Shown piece after piece: positions 1-8,183 of a stretch of 64,000 bases of DNA. Below the pieces are notes generated by a model. The model had not been told where the DNA came from, did not search any database, and was given only the letters and a program-made list of their open reading frames with translations. The stretch covers positions 1 through 64,000 of the forward strand of contig NZ_LELA01000043.1 in the NCBI RefSeq assembly GCF_001677955.1, written 5' to 3'. The position numbers and the translations under genes were made by a program. Numbering within the stretch: position 1 is the first letter of the stretch; every line of letters begins with the position of its first letter. The stretch is from Chryseobacterium sp. BGARF1 (lineage in GTDB: Bacteria; Bacteroidota; Bacteroidia; Flavobacteriales; Weeksellaceae).

Positions 1-52
1 ACATTTCAACAAAATTTTAACAACGACAACAAGAAATTATTAACCAAAAGCT

Positions 53-685
53 CTACTTTTGAGTGTACTTAAGATGGGTGAGATTACATTTATTTTGAGA
101 AAAATACGATGGAAAATTAGTCTTAAAATATTTCGATTCTAGTATCTTAGGAAGAATATTTGATAATTTTTGCTTAATTAATTTCCATTTGTTTTCTTGA
201 TTATCATAATAATAAATTTCAGCATTTGTTCTATCATCCAAATACACACTTTCACTAGAACACCCAGCATTCGATTTTAGAAATTTTGAAGGAACATAGT
301 AACAGAAAATTGCATAATCCTTACTACTCTCATTTATTTTCTTTTCAATTATTTTGCTTTCCGTTTCAAAATTTATTTTATCAATATCTTTATTTTTGAA
401 ATATTGATTTCTCCAATAACCTTCTAATGTTTGAGTTTTTGGAATATAATGAATTGTGAAATAGCTATCTGTGCAATCTAAAAATATTTTTATAGGATGA
501 TCTGCAGGAGTAGATTCATCAACAATCATAGTGTATTGAGCTGCATATTTTTTATCAAAAAAATTAATACCTGCAGTGGTCACTGTCTGTTTAGTTTTTT
601 TTGATACTACATAATTTTCTTGTGCATCTCCTTTACACGAAGAAAATAAGACTAAAATTATTAAGAAAAATTTATTTAATTGCAT
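53..685 (-). CDS. lipoprotein, presumed immunity protein at the end of the effector array
   Basis: A lipoprotein of about 210 residues. The hydrophobic leader ends in the lipobox FSSCKG, so it should be lipidated and periplasm-facing. The frame is open further upstream (an ATG at 712, and beyond it to 814). Those codons read as a decayed M23 peptidase domain (see the pseudogene at 686-814), so I start at the ATG at 685, directly before the leader; the ATG at 691 is equally possible. No family recognised. Its place directly behind toxin remains matches the toxin-lipoprotein order of the three intact cassettes upstream, so an orphan immunity role is inferred. It could instead be an unrelated lipoprotein. 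The gene is very A+T-rich, like the other presumed immunity genes. Confidence 0.7.
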   Translation of the reverse strand: MQLNKFFLIILVLFSSCKGDAQENYVVSKKTKQTVTTAGINFFDKKYAAQYTMIVDESTPADHPIKIFLDCTDSYFTIHYIPKTQTLEGYWRNQYFKNKDIDKINFETESKIIEKKINESSKDYAIFCYYVPSKFLKSNAGCSSESVYLDDRTNAEIYYYDNQENKWKLIKQKLSNILPKILESKYFKTNFPSYFSQNKCNLTHLKYTQK

Positions 686-814
686 TCCCATTTTGATCAA
701 ATTTGTTTTCATGTAACCTCCTCCTGAAGTATATATTTCATTGACTTCACAATCTACACAAATATAAATTTGAGTTCCAGTTGGAGCGTATAAATCTATA
801 GCAAAATGTATACT
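686..814 (-). pseudogene. remnant of an M23 peptidase toxin module
   Basis: Read on the minus strand, the open stretch after the stop at 815-817 encodes HFAIDLYAPTGTQIYICV, then CEVNEIYTSGGGY. This lines up with the M23 zinc region of the two intact effectors here (HHGLDLFANPGTHIYACV in one, HVGLDLFATKGTNIYACV in the other), followed by their CEVYDIKTD and GGYG segments. The next residues (KTNLIKM) still resemble the NTITIKV strand of the 817-aa protein. The usual HxGxD has Ala for Gly, and everything upstream and downstream of the domain is gone. It is in frame with the following lipoprotein, so the deletion joined toxin debris to its presumed immunity gene. Confidence 0.75.
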
Positions 815-839
815 TTAGTCTCACATCTTTTCAAAAATA

Positions 840-1871
840 TCACAAAGGCTTTTCTTCATAAAAAGTTTGCTTCCATTTATTAGAATTTTGTAAATGAACC
901 TTGAAGTTAACTTGGCTGCAACAGCCACTCAAATGTAAAAATGTCAACGTTTTATTTTTAAAATCTATATTTCTTGGAAAAAATCTAACCTGGTCTGTCA
1001 AGTAATGATCAATTTTGAACTTTCCGTCTTTATCCTGAATAAAATATGCATATAGTGTTCCTGCATTTCCACCCACATAGTTTGCAATAACGAAATCTTC
1101 TAAGCCATCGAAATTGATATCCACAATTATAAATTCCGGTAAGTTTTGCTTATTGATCTTCTGATTTATACCTGGATCATTAAAAAAAGAAACCGCCTCT
1201 TCTGGTACAGAATAAATATATTCAGGATTAAAATTAATCAATTGATTTTGAGCACTTTTATTAATTATTTTTATTTGGAGAGCTCTCGGCTTCTTTTCTT
1301 CAGTAAAGGAAACTGTTTTAATAAAGTAAGTAAAATTAGCGGTTTTAAATAGCTGTTTATCATCAGTTATTGTACGAAGCTGATTCTCTTTTCCATTGAC
1401 GCTATTTTTTTCATTTTTAGAATTCAACTTAAATGTCCATTTTTTTACAAGTTTTTCATCCAACAATAAGTTTAAAATTTTGTGATTAGAAAATTCTTCA
1501 ATTTTCACATCAATATATTTTGATTTGAGATTAACGGTATCCATAATTCGATACTTTGCAACATCTGGATTTTGCAAAAACTTATGAACTGCAAATATAT
1601 AATTCTCACTATTTGTTATATTATATAAACCATACCATATACTATCAATAGCAGTTTCTTTGAATTTTAAGGTTTTTACGTCAACAAGTTCTGTCATTTC
1701 GTTAAATTCTCTATTTATATAGATATCATTTTGTCCCTTTGTTCTTTTAAGCTGTTCTATTGAGTTAACTTTGGTTTTTTCGGAATCAGTTAATGTTTTG
1801 TTGGTATTTTTACCACAAGATGAAAAAGTTAATAAAACTGACAGTATATAGATATAGGTTACTTTTTTCAT
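840..1871 (-). CDS. lipoprotein with XAC2610-like C-terminal domain, presumed orphan immunity
   Basis: A 343-aa lipoprotein (leader ending LTFSSCGKN). The C-terminal third, from about residue 245, holds VDINFDGLEDF followed by an aromatic, Cys-pair-containing stretch (HLSGCCSQVNF). This is the pattern of XAC2610-like periplasmic proteins, a family that includes lysozyme inhibitors. The middle part is unrecognised. No intact toxin precedes it. Upstream (1872-1999) there is only a short open stretch, while downstream lies an M23 fragment. I infer an immunity gene whose toxin was lost, or one kept against toxins of neighbours. The family link rests on the motif only. Confidence 0.75.
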   Translation of the reverse strand: MKKVTYIYILSVLLTFSSCGKNTNKTLTDSEKTKVNSIEQLKRTKGQNDIYINREFNEMTELVDVKTLKFKETAIDSIWYGLYNITNSENYIFAVHKFLQNPDVAKYRIMDTVNLKSKYIDVKIEEFSNHKILNLLLDEKLVKKWTFKLNSKNEKNSVNGKENQLRTITDDKQLFKTANFTYFIKTVSFTEEKKPRALQIKIINKSAQNQLINFNPEYIYSVPEEAVSFFNDPGINQKINKQNLPEFIIVDINFDGLEDFVIANYVGGNAGTLYAYFIQDKDGKFKIDHYLTDQVRFFPRNIDFKNKTLTFLHLSGCCSQVNFKVHLQNSNKWKQTFYEEKPL

Positions 1872-1999
1872 ATTAAATTCCTGTTTGTGTGGTCTGATCG
1901 GGATTAATATTTATAGCCCTTATAAATGAGGTTTTTCTCATCACCAAAATATTTTATGACATTATTCATTTTGTTCTTAATTATTTCTTCTAATAAATC

Positions 2000-3001
2000 T
2001 TATTCACATTTTTCAAGAATTAAAGGTGTTTTACCTCCATTTTCTTTAATTAAAAGAAAATCATTCCCAACAAATTCTAATTTCTTCTTTTTAATGTTGT
2101 ATAAACCTGACCAATAAAGTTCACCTTTTCCATCTTTTTTTATAACTAATTTACCTATAATATCATCTTTTGAAATGTCTTCATCTACAATCATTAGCAT
2201 ATTTTTATAGTAATCTCGTTGAGAAGATGTACTAGCAAATTTTAATACATATTCATCTTTTTTTGAAGATTTCTCTACTTTTAAATTAATATAAATGGCA
2301 TTAAAATCATATAATGATAAAAATCCTTCGTTTTTATTAATATTTAACTCAGTTAATTCATTTTGACAATTTACCGCCCAAGATCCTTTTAAATTCGAAG
2401 GAAAACTTTTTTCTTCTTTTGTGACAACGCCCTGATTGGATAAATTTGTGAGCTGTTTTATAAATTTTGTTTTTATATTAACTTTTCCAATTCTAATGTT
2501 GAATAATTCATTTTCTTCATTTATAACAATATTTTTTTGCATTGAACTATTGTTGAAGACCGAGTAACTTATTGTATTTTCATAAAGTAAATTATTTTTC
2601 ACTAAAAGTAATTGATAGGTATATTCATCATTTGAACCGAAAGTTGGGATGAAAATTAAAACATTCGATTTTCTATCTTCAAAAATTTTAATGTTAGACA
2701 ATGCATTTTCCAAATTTGTATCATAGGTGAAATTTAAATTTAAAGGGTAGGTTTTATTATTAATTATAATTGTTGCCTTTTCGCTTTCGGAATTTAGAGC
2801 AATTTTATAATGATGCAATAAATACATCTCCGTATTATTTACGCTTTTTATTTTTTTTATATCAAACTTAGCTTCTTTATAAAAATCTTGATTATTATAT
2901 AAACCAATATTATCTATTTTATCATTTTTCAGAATTGGCTTCTTTTGACAATTAATGAGTAAGAAAGAAAATAGTATTATTAGAATGGTAATTTTATTCA
3001 T
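2000..3001 (-). CDS. lipoprotein, presumed immunity to the GH19-M23 orphan effector
   Basis: A lipoprotein of about 333 residues with leader MNKITILIILFSFLLINC. The frame has an earlier ATG at 3013, giving a 20-base overlap with the toxin gene upstream. The ATG at 3001 gives a typical leader and still overlaps the toxin stop by 8 bases, so the two are translationally coupled either way. The last 120 residues, from about GSWAVNC, look like a compact beta-rich lipocalin-like domain with paired Cys, but I do not recognise the family. Coupling to a peptidoglycan-hydrolase module and predicted periplasmic location support an immunity role (inference). Confidence 0.75.
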   Translation of the reverse strand: MNKITILIILFSFLLINCQKKPILKNDKIDNIGLYNNQDFYKEAKFDIKKIKSVNNTEMYLLHHYKIALNSESEKATIIINNKTYPLNLNFTYDTNLENALSNIKIFEDRKSNVLIFIPTFGSNDEYTYQLLLVKNNLLYENTISYSVFNNSSMQKNIVINEENELFNIRIGKVNIKTKFIKQLTNLSNQGVVTKEEKSFPSNLKGSWAVNCQNELTELNINKNEGFLSLYDFNAIYINLKVEKSSKKDEYVLKFASTSSQRDYYKNMLMIVDEDISKDDIIGKLVIKKDGKGELYWSGLYNIKKKKLEFVGNDFLLIKENGGKTPLILEKCE

Positions 3002-5489
3002 AATCTGTTTCATTTATATATATATCTGTTAGTCCTTCAAATTCAAATATTTTACCACCTTCTGCTCTATTTTTTTGCTCATTTTTTTCAATTTCGCTCA
3101 TTGTGCTAAAATTTTTAAAATCTATAAAGAAACCTGGATTAATCCTATTTTTTGTATCTTTATTTCTAATTTCAAAATGTAAGTGTGGTGCTGCGGTTCC
3201 ATCTCTCCTTCCTCCTTTCGTTACTCCAGACACTCCTGTTTCTCCTATTGGAATGTCAACATTGGAAATTACCCATCCTTTTTTCACATAAATTTTTCTT
3301 AAATGGGCGTAATGTAAAACAATATCATTTTCTTTAGAGAAAGCTCCAATATGATTATATTCGAGATTAGGGTATAATCTAGTATACTCTTTATAATGAT
3401 TTAAAAAAGTTTCCTTATCCAGAACTTTAAGGAATAATTGCTTTCCATATCCTGCAGGAACATTACCATCAGTCTTTATATCATAAACTTCACATTTCAC
3501 ACATGCATAAATATGCGTTCCTGGATTTGCAAACAGATCCAAACCATGATGTTCTGATTCATTTCTTGTTTTCCCAAATAATCCCCAATGCTTTCCAAAT
3601 TCATCACCTCCACCACTTTGCATATATAATGTACATTTCGGATTATCTACTGGATCATGCCATTTACCATCTGACTTCTTCTCTGTAGGACTACAATTAT
3701 TAACCTCAAATACCTCTATTCCTTTTTCAAAATATTTTTTCGCATCTTTCCAACCAGCTGTTCCTCCATTAACAGTTCTTCTTATTCTTTTTATATTTTC
3801 TTCGTTGGAAATTTTTATTTCATCAGCAATTTCCCATATTTTATGTTTTTGCCAATAAGCCAATGCCGATAAAACAGCATATTTCGCTTCTTTTACCTTA
3901 TCTGGATTAGCTTCTAAGTTTATATATTCATCAGGAAATATTTCCTGTAAAGTTTCTGAAGCGGTTTTATAATTACCTCTTCCTGTTAATTGTTTTAAAC
4001 CTCTTCCTCTAAAAACATACCCATCCCCGCTTGCTTCATTTCCGTTTCCGTTTCCTTTACCATTTTCTTGAGCATACAAAAAGCTCAGTAATTTTTTTTG
4101 AGGTCTTTCAGCACAAAATATTTCTACTTGATGTCTTGCATCTAATTTCCCACTCCTATCACCAAATACTGCAGTATTTCGGACATTAGCAGGTGTATAT
4201 GGCATAACATCAGTTTCAACAATCCAATCTGTATTTATTCCTAAAGTTTCCGCACCTACTTGAGCAAAAAAGTGAGCTTTCCGCAAACAAGTATCAATAC
4301 GTATTGGTTTATCCGTATTTTTCCTTTGTTCAATATATTGATTTAAGTATTTAACAACTTCTACTCTGAAAGCTGTAGATCGAGAGTGTACTCCATATAA
4401 GTCCTCAATTAGTTTTAAAGTAATTTCTGCTTCGCACCTAGGACACTTATTTCCTACCTCAAAATAAGCCCCATCCGCTTTCAAAAATTCTTTATCATGT
4501 TGTTTTTCGCCTTGAGCTTTAGCTTGAAGATAAAGAAGTTCTTTTTCTTTTTTATAAAGTTTAAATTTAATTGTTTGGTCTTTCTGATATGTTTTTATCT
4601 CAAGAGCTTTTTCGATATCATCAATGTAAGCAGTTTTAGCATCAGCTATTTTTTCATTATTCGTATTTCCATTTTTTGCGTTTTTCAAAATGGCTTCAGC
4701 CACTCTTTTTTTAGAATTTTCATCGGTGACTTTATTTTCACCTCCAAATTTGTAAGTGTATTCCCCATCTTCTTTTCCTCTGGAAACCTTTTCCTTCCAT
4801 TGCTTTAGTTCATCATCCGATTTCGGTCTCAGATGAACAGGAATTTTCACCAATCCGTTTTCTATTTTCCCTGTGAACTCACTTTTTTCGGTTCCCGGAA
4901 CTTCTCCTGTGGTCCGAGTAGCCTGATCCATTTGTTCTTCACTAATTTCTAAGATGGGTAGAACAGCTCCTGCAGAACCTTTAATTAATCCATCTTTTTC
5001 TTTAATAATTATCGTAGCCTGTTTGTCACTTAAACCTGAACCTGCTGTTTTTGCTACCAAATATAATTTTGTGTCTAAAGGCGCTGAAGTAATTTTCTTT
5101 AATTCGGCTCCCAGTTTAAAGGTTTGGAAACTTACTTTTTCATCTTTATTATAAACCTCTTTGGAGAGAACCTGTTTAATGGCTTCCAGAATTGTATATT
5201 CTTTTTTGTCTGCCAATGCTTTTACAGCAGGCTTTCCTAAAATAATTTTTGCGATCTTTTCTTTTTCTGCATCAGTAGCCGTTTTATTTCCGTTGCTTCC
5301 AAATTGATATTCTAAAGTTCCGGCAGCTTCACCAGTTTGTTTAGTGTATTCTTTTTTAGCAAAATAAGCATCCAATAATTCTTCCACCGAAGAATCTTGT
5401 ACAATACTTACTGTTTTCCCTTCATTAGCTTGAGGAGTTGATGGTTGTTCAGCGTCAATTGTTCCTTGAGCCTCCTGATAATCGTGCAA
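2994..5489 (-). CDS. orphan effector module: internal repeats, GH19 muramidase, M23 peptidase; no carrier domain
   Basis: Predicted 831-aa toxin module. Two copies of a repeat lie at about residues 33-127 and 224-330 (shared YQFG/YKFG, then KIIL/EAIL). GH19 follows at about 350-595, with catalytic-type Glu414 in FAQVGAETLG and FRGRGLKQLTGRGNY at 493-507. The M23 peptidase at about 640-785 has HHGLD (His647, Asp651), His729 and APHLHFE (His769, His771). It should cut both glycan and peptide of peptidoglycan in the periplasm. The frame is open upstream only to a stop at 5532-5534 and has no ATG before about residue 187. The start shown is TTG (5487-5489) and is uncertain. Compared with the 817-aa effector it lacks the Ig-like carrier, so it looks like a displaced tip. 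It is probably silent unless recombined, or translated by coupling. Confidence 0.8.
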   Translation of the reverse strand: MHDYQEAQGTIDAEQPSTPQANEGKTVSIVQDSSVEELLDAYFAKKEYTKQTGEAAGTLEYQFGSNGNKTATDAEKEKIAKIILGKPAVKALADKKEYTILEAIKQVLSKEVYNKDEKVSFQTFKLGAELKKITSAPLDTKLYLVAKTAGSGLSDKQATIIIKEKDGLIKGSAGAVLPILEISEEQMDQATRTTGEVPGTEKSEFTGKIENGLVKIPVHLRPKSDDELKQWKEKVSRGKEDGEYTYKFGGENKVTDENSKKRVAEAILKNAKNGNTNNEKIADAKTAYIDDIEKALEIKTYQKDQTIKFKLYKKEKELLYLQAKAQGEKQHDKEFLKADGAYFEVGNKCPRCEAEITLKLIEDLYGVHSRSTAFRVEVVKYLNQYIEQRKNTDKPIRIDTCLRKAHFFAQVGAETLGINTDWIVETDVMPYTPANVRNTAVFGDRSGKLDARHQVEIFCAERPQKKLLSFLYAQENGKGNGNGNEASGDGYVFRGRGLKQLTGRGNYKTASETLQEIFPDEYINLEANPDKVKEAKYAVLSALAYWQKHKIWEIADEIKISNEENIKRIRRTVNGGTAGWKDAKKYFEKGIEVFEVNNCSPTEKKSDGKWHDPVDNPKCTLYMQSGGGDEFGKHWGLFGKTRNESEHHGLDLFANPGTHIYACVKCEVYDIKTDGNVPAGYGKQLFLKVLDKETFLNHYKEYTRLYPNLEYNHIGAFSKENDIVLHYAHLRKIYVKKGWVISNVDIPIGETGVSGVTKGGRRDGTAAPHLHFEIRNKDTKNRINPGFFIDFKNFSTMSEIEKNEQKNRAEGGKIFEFEGLTDIYINETDYE

Positions 5490-5545
5490 TTCTCCTTCAG
5501 ACGGGTTTGGATTCTGACCAGCAACTCCTCTTTATGGGAATATTT

Positions 5546-6433
5546 TTATTGCTTGATTATTTTACCATTATCTGAAATTTTATAAATATCAGATTTAAAA
5601 GAATCTAAAAACTTTGTCTCTACTTTAATATTGTAATTTTTATCAATTGAAAATGATGAAATTTCTTTATTTTCTTCATCATCTGGTTCATACCATTCTC
5701 CTTCTACATATAGATTTCCAATAACGTTATTGTTTTTTATAGTCAATAAATAAAAACGATAAGGAAAATCTCCACAATCTTGAGGAACAAGAATTACTTC
5801 AATGTCATCTTTTTGCGGAAGGGGTAAATATCTGGGATTATTTGGATCACAAATAAATTTTGTGATTCCTTTAAAATATCCAGAATCTAAAACATTATAT
5901 TTTATTGTTTTTAAATTAATTGTCTTATTGTAAGGCAATTTTATACGATTCTCAACATACGCTGACGTTTTTGTTTCATTAGCATTCGATTTATTTTTTA
6001 TCAAACCATTTCCGAAATTTACAAAAGATTCTCGTGCGTCGGGGTTCAAAGTGTCTAAATAATTTTTATTTTCTCCTTCAGATTTTACTTGGAGAAGGTT
6101 GTATTTATCATCATAGATAAAAGTATAAATTTCCTTGTAAGTGTCAGTCACTACTTCATCTTCATACATTTCTACATTGAATTTCACCTCTATTTTATGA
6201 CCAAGCTGGTGAATATTTTCTGGTGAATAACTTATGGCACATCCAGAACCACAGCTAATAACAATAGATTCTTTGATAAAGCCATTCAGTTCATTAGAAT
6301 TTGTTGAAGAATTGTCTGTTTTCTGAATTTTTGCCGTATCAATTCCAATACTTTTTTTTGTCTCTGTATTGTTTTCTTTACAACCAACAATGATTAATAA
6401 AAAAATGGATATTAAAATTTTATTTATTTTCAT
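5546..6433 (-). CDS. lipoprotein, presumed immunity to the M15-lysozyme orphan effector
   Basis: A 295-aa lipoprotein (MKINKILISIFLLIIVGCKEN). Its start overlaps the end of the upstream toxin gene by 14 bases, a strong sign of translational coupling. After a Ser/Asn-rich spacer comes SCGSGCAISYS at about residue 60, then a mixed alpha/beta region with Cys near LVPQDCGDF. No family recognised. Position, lipidation and coupling to a predicted peptidoglycan hydrolase make immunity the best guess. It shares no obvious sequence with the other lipoproteins of the array, as expected if each protects against a different toxin. Confidence 0.75.
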   Translation of the reverse strand: MKINKILISIFLLIIVGCKENNTETKKSIGIDTAKIQKTDNSSTNSNELNGFIKESIVISCGSGCAISYSPENIHQLGHKIEVKFNVEMYEDEVVTDTYKEIYTFIYDDKYNLLQVKSEGENKNYLDTLNPDARESFVNFGNGLIKNKSNANETKTSAYVENRIKLPYNKTINLKTIKYNVLDSGYFKGITKFICDPNNPRYLPLPQKDDIEVILVPQDCGDFPYRFYLLTIKNNNVIGNLYVEGEWYEPDDEENKEISSFSIDKNYNIKVETKFLDSFKSDIYKISDNGKIIKQ

Positions 6434-8126
6434 CTTTTGAGTTAATTAGTGCTGTTTTTATTTGTTCGGGAGTGATATGGGCATTATTAAGTCCATCACC
6501 GGCATAATAAGACTCTCCTCCTACTGCATATCTTTTTGTTATAACGGTTTTTCCGTCTATTTTAGTTTTTTTATCACTTATGCGTTTTCCTTTTTCTACA
6601 CCTATACTTGCCCATTCTTGTGCTGAAGCATACATTGCATCCTCTACGGTTCCATCCTTTTCAAGGTACGCGATAATTTTAGGTCGTTTTACTGTGATTA
6701 GATATTCGTCAAAAATTTTATCCTGCATTTCTTCACTTAGTTTTTCATCAACATTAAGTCCTAAACTTACAATAGCAGCATTCAATGTCGCTGGAATTAA
6801 TTGATATCTACCAACTGCAAAAAGATCTTTATTCTCTTGCTTTTTCTGGATTTCTTTAATTGTAGTTTCAATAACTTTTACGCTGTCAACCTCTTTTACA
6901 ACACGTTTGTATTTTGTAATACCTTTAACTTTAACTGTCTTGTTACATTTGTTATAATTGTTATATGACTCTTTTTTCGCAATCATATTTCCAAATTCGC
7001 TATGTGACCATTTATATTTATTATCTTTTTTTGTTGTATCTTTCTCTTTAGCTTTAGCAGCCCCTCCCCCCATACAATTACAGGTATCGGTAAACCCTAA
7101 TTCTAAAGCTAAAGTAACCATAGTTTTACAATTTAGAGAAGTAATATCTTTAACAAAAAATTTATCCTCTAAATAAACAGAATCAAATTCTCTTACATCA
7201 TAATGTACCCATGTGGTTGCTCCAACTCTTGTAGATTCTAAATTAAAAATATTTCGTTCTTTCCAATCCCATTTTGCACCAAGATATTTATTAAAAATAT
7301 CTTTTCTTATAACTTCCATATCAGAAACCTCTTTAGTCCTACCATTCTTATTATTGAAATGCAAGTCTAGTGCTTTTCCCATATGATTAGTGGTGGGTTT
7401 CTTTAAATATTCAGCATGAAATCTACATCTATATCCTGAACTTATTTTATTAAAACTATATCTTCCGTCTTTTGAAAGATAAAATTTCACACTTCTAAGG
7501 GACGATAGTAGGAATCTATGAATTCCGGGATATTCATATTTATGATAAGCTTCTATATTTCCTTTTAAATATTTTCCTTTATTACTCTCATCTCCAAAAC
7601 CAGTACATTTACCGCATTTGCATTTTGCTTCCTTGAAATCAATAGTAAATTTGTTCTGAAATTCATCAATAGCTCTCAAAACATTTCCACAAACTTTACC
7701 GTTTTCAGGTACTTTCATATAATCTCTTTGGAACTGTTTAACCATATTCTCAGTTTTCTCTGTGAATTCATCTGTCGGTAAATTTCCTCCAAAGCCTGAA
7801 AGTCGAATATTTATTTCTCTTATTAGCTCATTTTTGTCTCCTTTTTTAATACAATATTTTTCACCACAATTAGCAGTTATTTGACTTGGTTGATCTTTAA
7901 CAATACTCACACTTCTCCCATCAGGTTTTTGTATTGTAGGATTTTGTTCTTTTTTTACCGTTCCTTCATTTTCCCCCCAGTCCCAAAGATCAAAATCTTT
8001 CAACCAATCAGAGACCTGATCTAAGATTCCTTTTTCTTCTTTTTTAGATGCTGGCTTTTCTGCTGCAGGAGAATTTTCGGCTCTGGGAGTAGTTTTATCT
8101 TCTCTAATTTCTTTTCCCTCGCACAT
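6420..8126 (-). CDS. orphan effector module: linker, peptidoglycan-binding, M15 peptidase, lysozyme-like domain; carrier missing
   Basis: 568 aa. Residues 6-75 are the same linker as residues 233-304 of the 817-aa effector (shared PAAEKPASKKEEKGILDQVS and DFDLWDWGE). Then come a peptidoglycan-binding-like domain (about 90-160), an M15-type D,D- or L,D-carboxypeptidase (HMGKALDLH at 248-256; His308 in WVHYDV) and a lysozyme-like fold (Glu386 in KKESYNNYN; GRYQLIPATL at 439-448). Only four codons separate the ATG from an in-frame stop at 8139-8141, so the coding sequence begins exactly where linker homology begins and the carrier is absent. It may be expressed from its own ATG but would lack the delivery domain. 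It overlaps the following lipoprotein gene, its presumed immunity partner. Confidence 0.85.
   Translation of the reverse strand: MCEGKEIREDKTTPRAENSPAAEKPASKKEEKGILDQVSDWLKDFDLWDWGENEGTVKKEQNPTIQKPDGRSVSIVKDQPSQITANCGEKYCIKKGDKNELIREINIRLSGFGGNLPTDEFTEKTENMVKQFQRDYMKVPENGKVCGNVLRAIDEFQNKFTIDFKEAKCKCGKCTGFGDESNKGKYLKGNIEAYHKYEYPGIHRFLLSSLRSVKFYLSKDGRYSFNKISSGYRCRFHAEYLKKPTTNHMGKALDLHFNNKNGRTKEVSDMEVIRKDIFNKYLGAKWDWKERNIFNLESTRVGATTWVHYDVREFDSVYLEDKFFVKDITSLNCKTMVTLALELGFTDTCNCMGGGAAKAKEKDTTKKDNKYKWSHSEFGNMIAKKESYNNYNKCNKTVKVKGITKYKRVVKEVDSVKVIETTIKEIQKKQENKDLFAVGRYQLIPATLNAAIVSLGLNVDEKLSEEMQDKIFDEYLITVKRPKIIAYLEKDGTVEDAMYASAQEWASIGVEKGKRISDKKTKIDGKTVITKRYAVGGESYYAGDGLNNAHITPEQIKTALINSKDENK
7902..8111 (-). 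repeat. effector linker repeat, copy 2
   Basis: This DNA encodes the linker of the orphan 568-aa module and is a diverged direct repeat of 11137-11352. In the best-kept core (7971-8069 here, 11206-11304 there) I count about six differences in some 100 bases. Similarity fades at the junction motif G-[KR]-S-x-[ST]-I-V. It is the natural place for homologous exchange of toxin modules. Confidence 0.8.
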
Positions 8127-8183
8127 CCAACGATTCTTCTAGCTACTTTTATTCTATCATCTGTAAATCCAAATAAAAATAGA

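Noticed and set aside
4497..4808. 103-aa plus-strand frame inside the 831-aa effector gene
   Set aside because: Very Phe-rich translation typical of the antisense of a Lys/Glu-rich gene; the minus-strand product has clear domains.
8142..8183. Out-of-frame open stretch before the 568-aa orphan that translates to plausible protein
   Set aside because: Only about 14 codons and no similarity to the carrier or any toxin here; too short to support a remnant.
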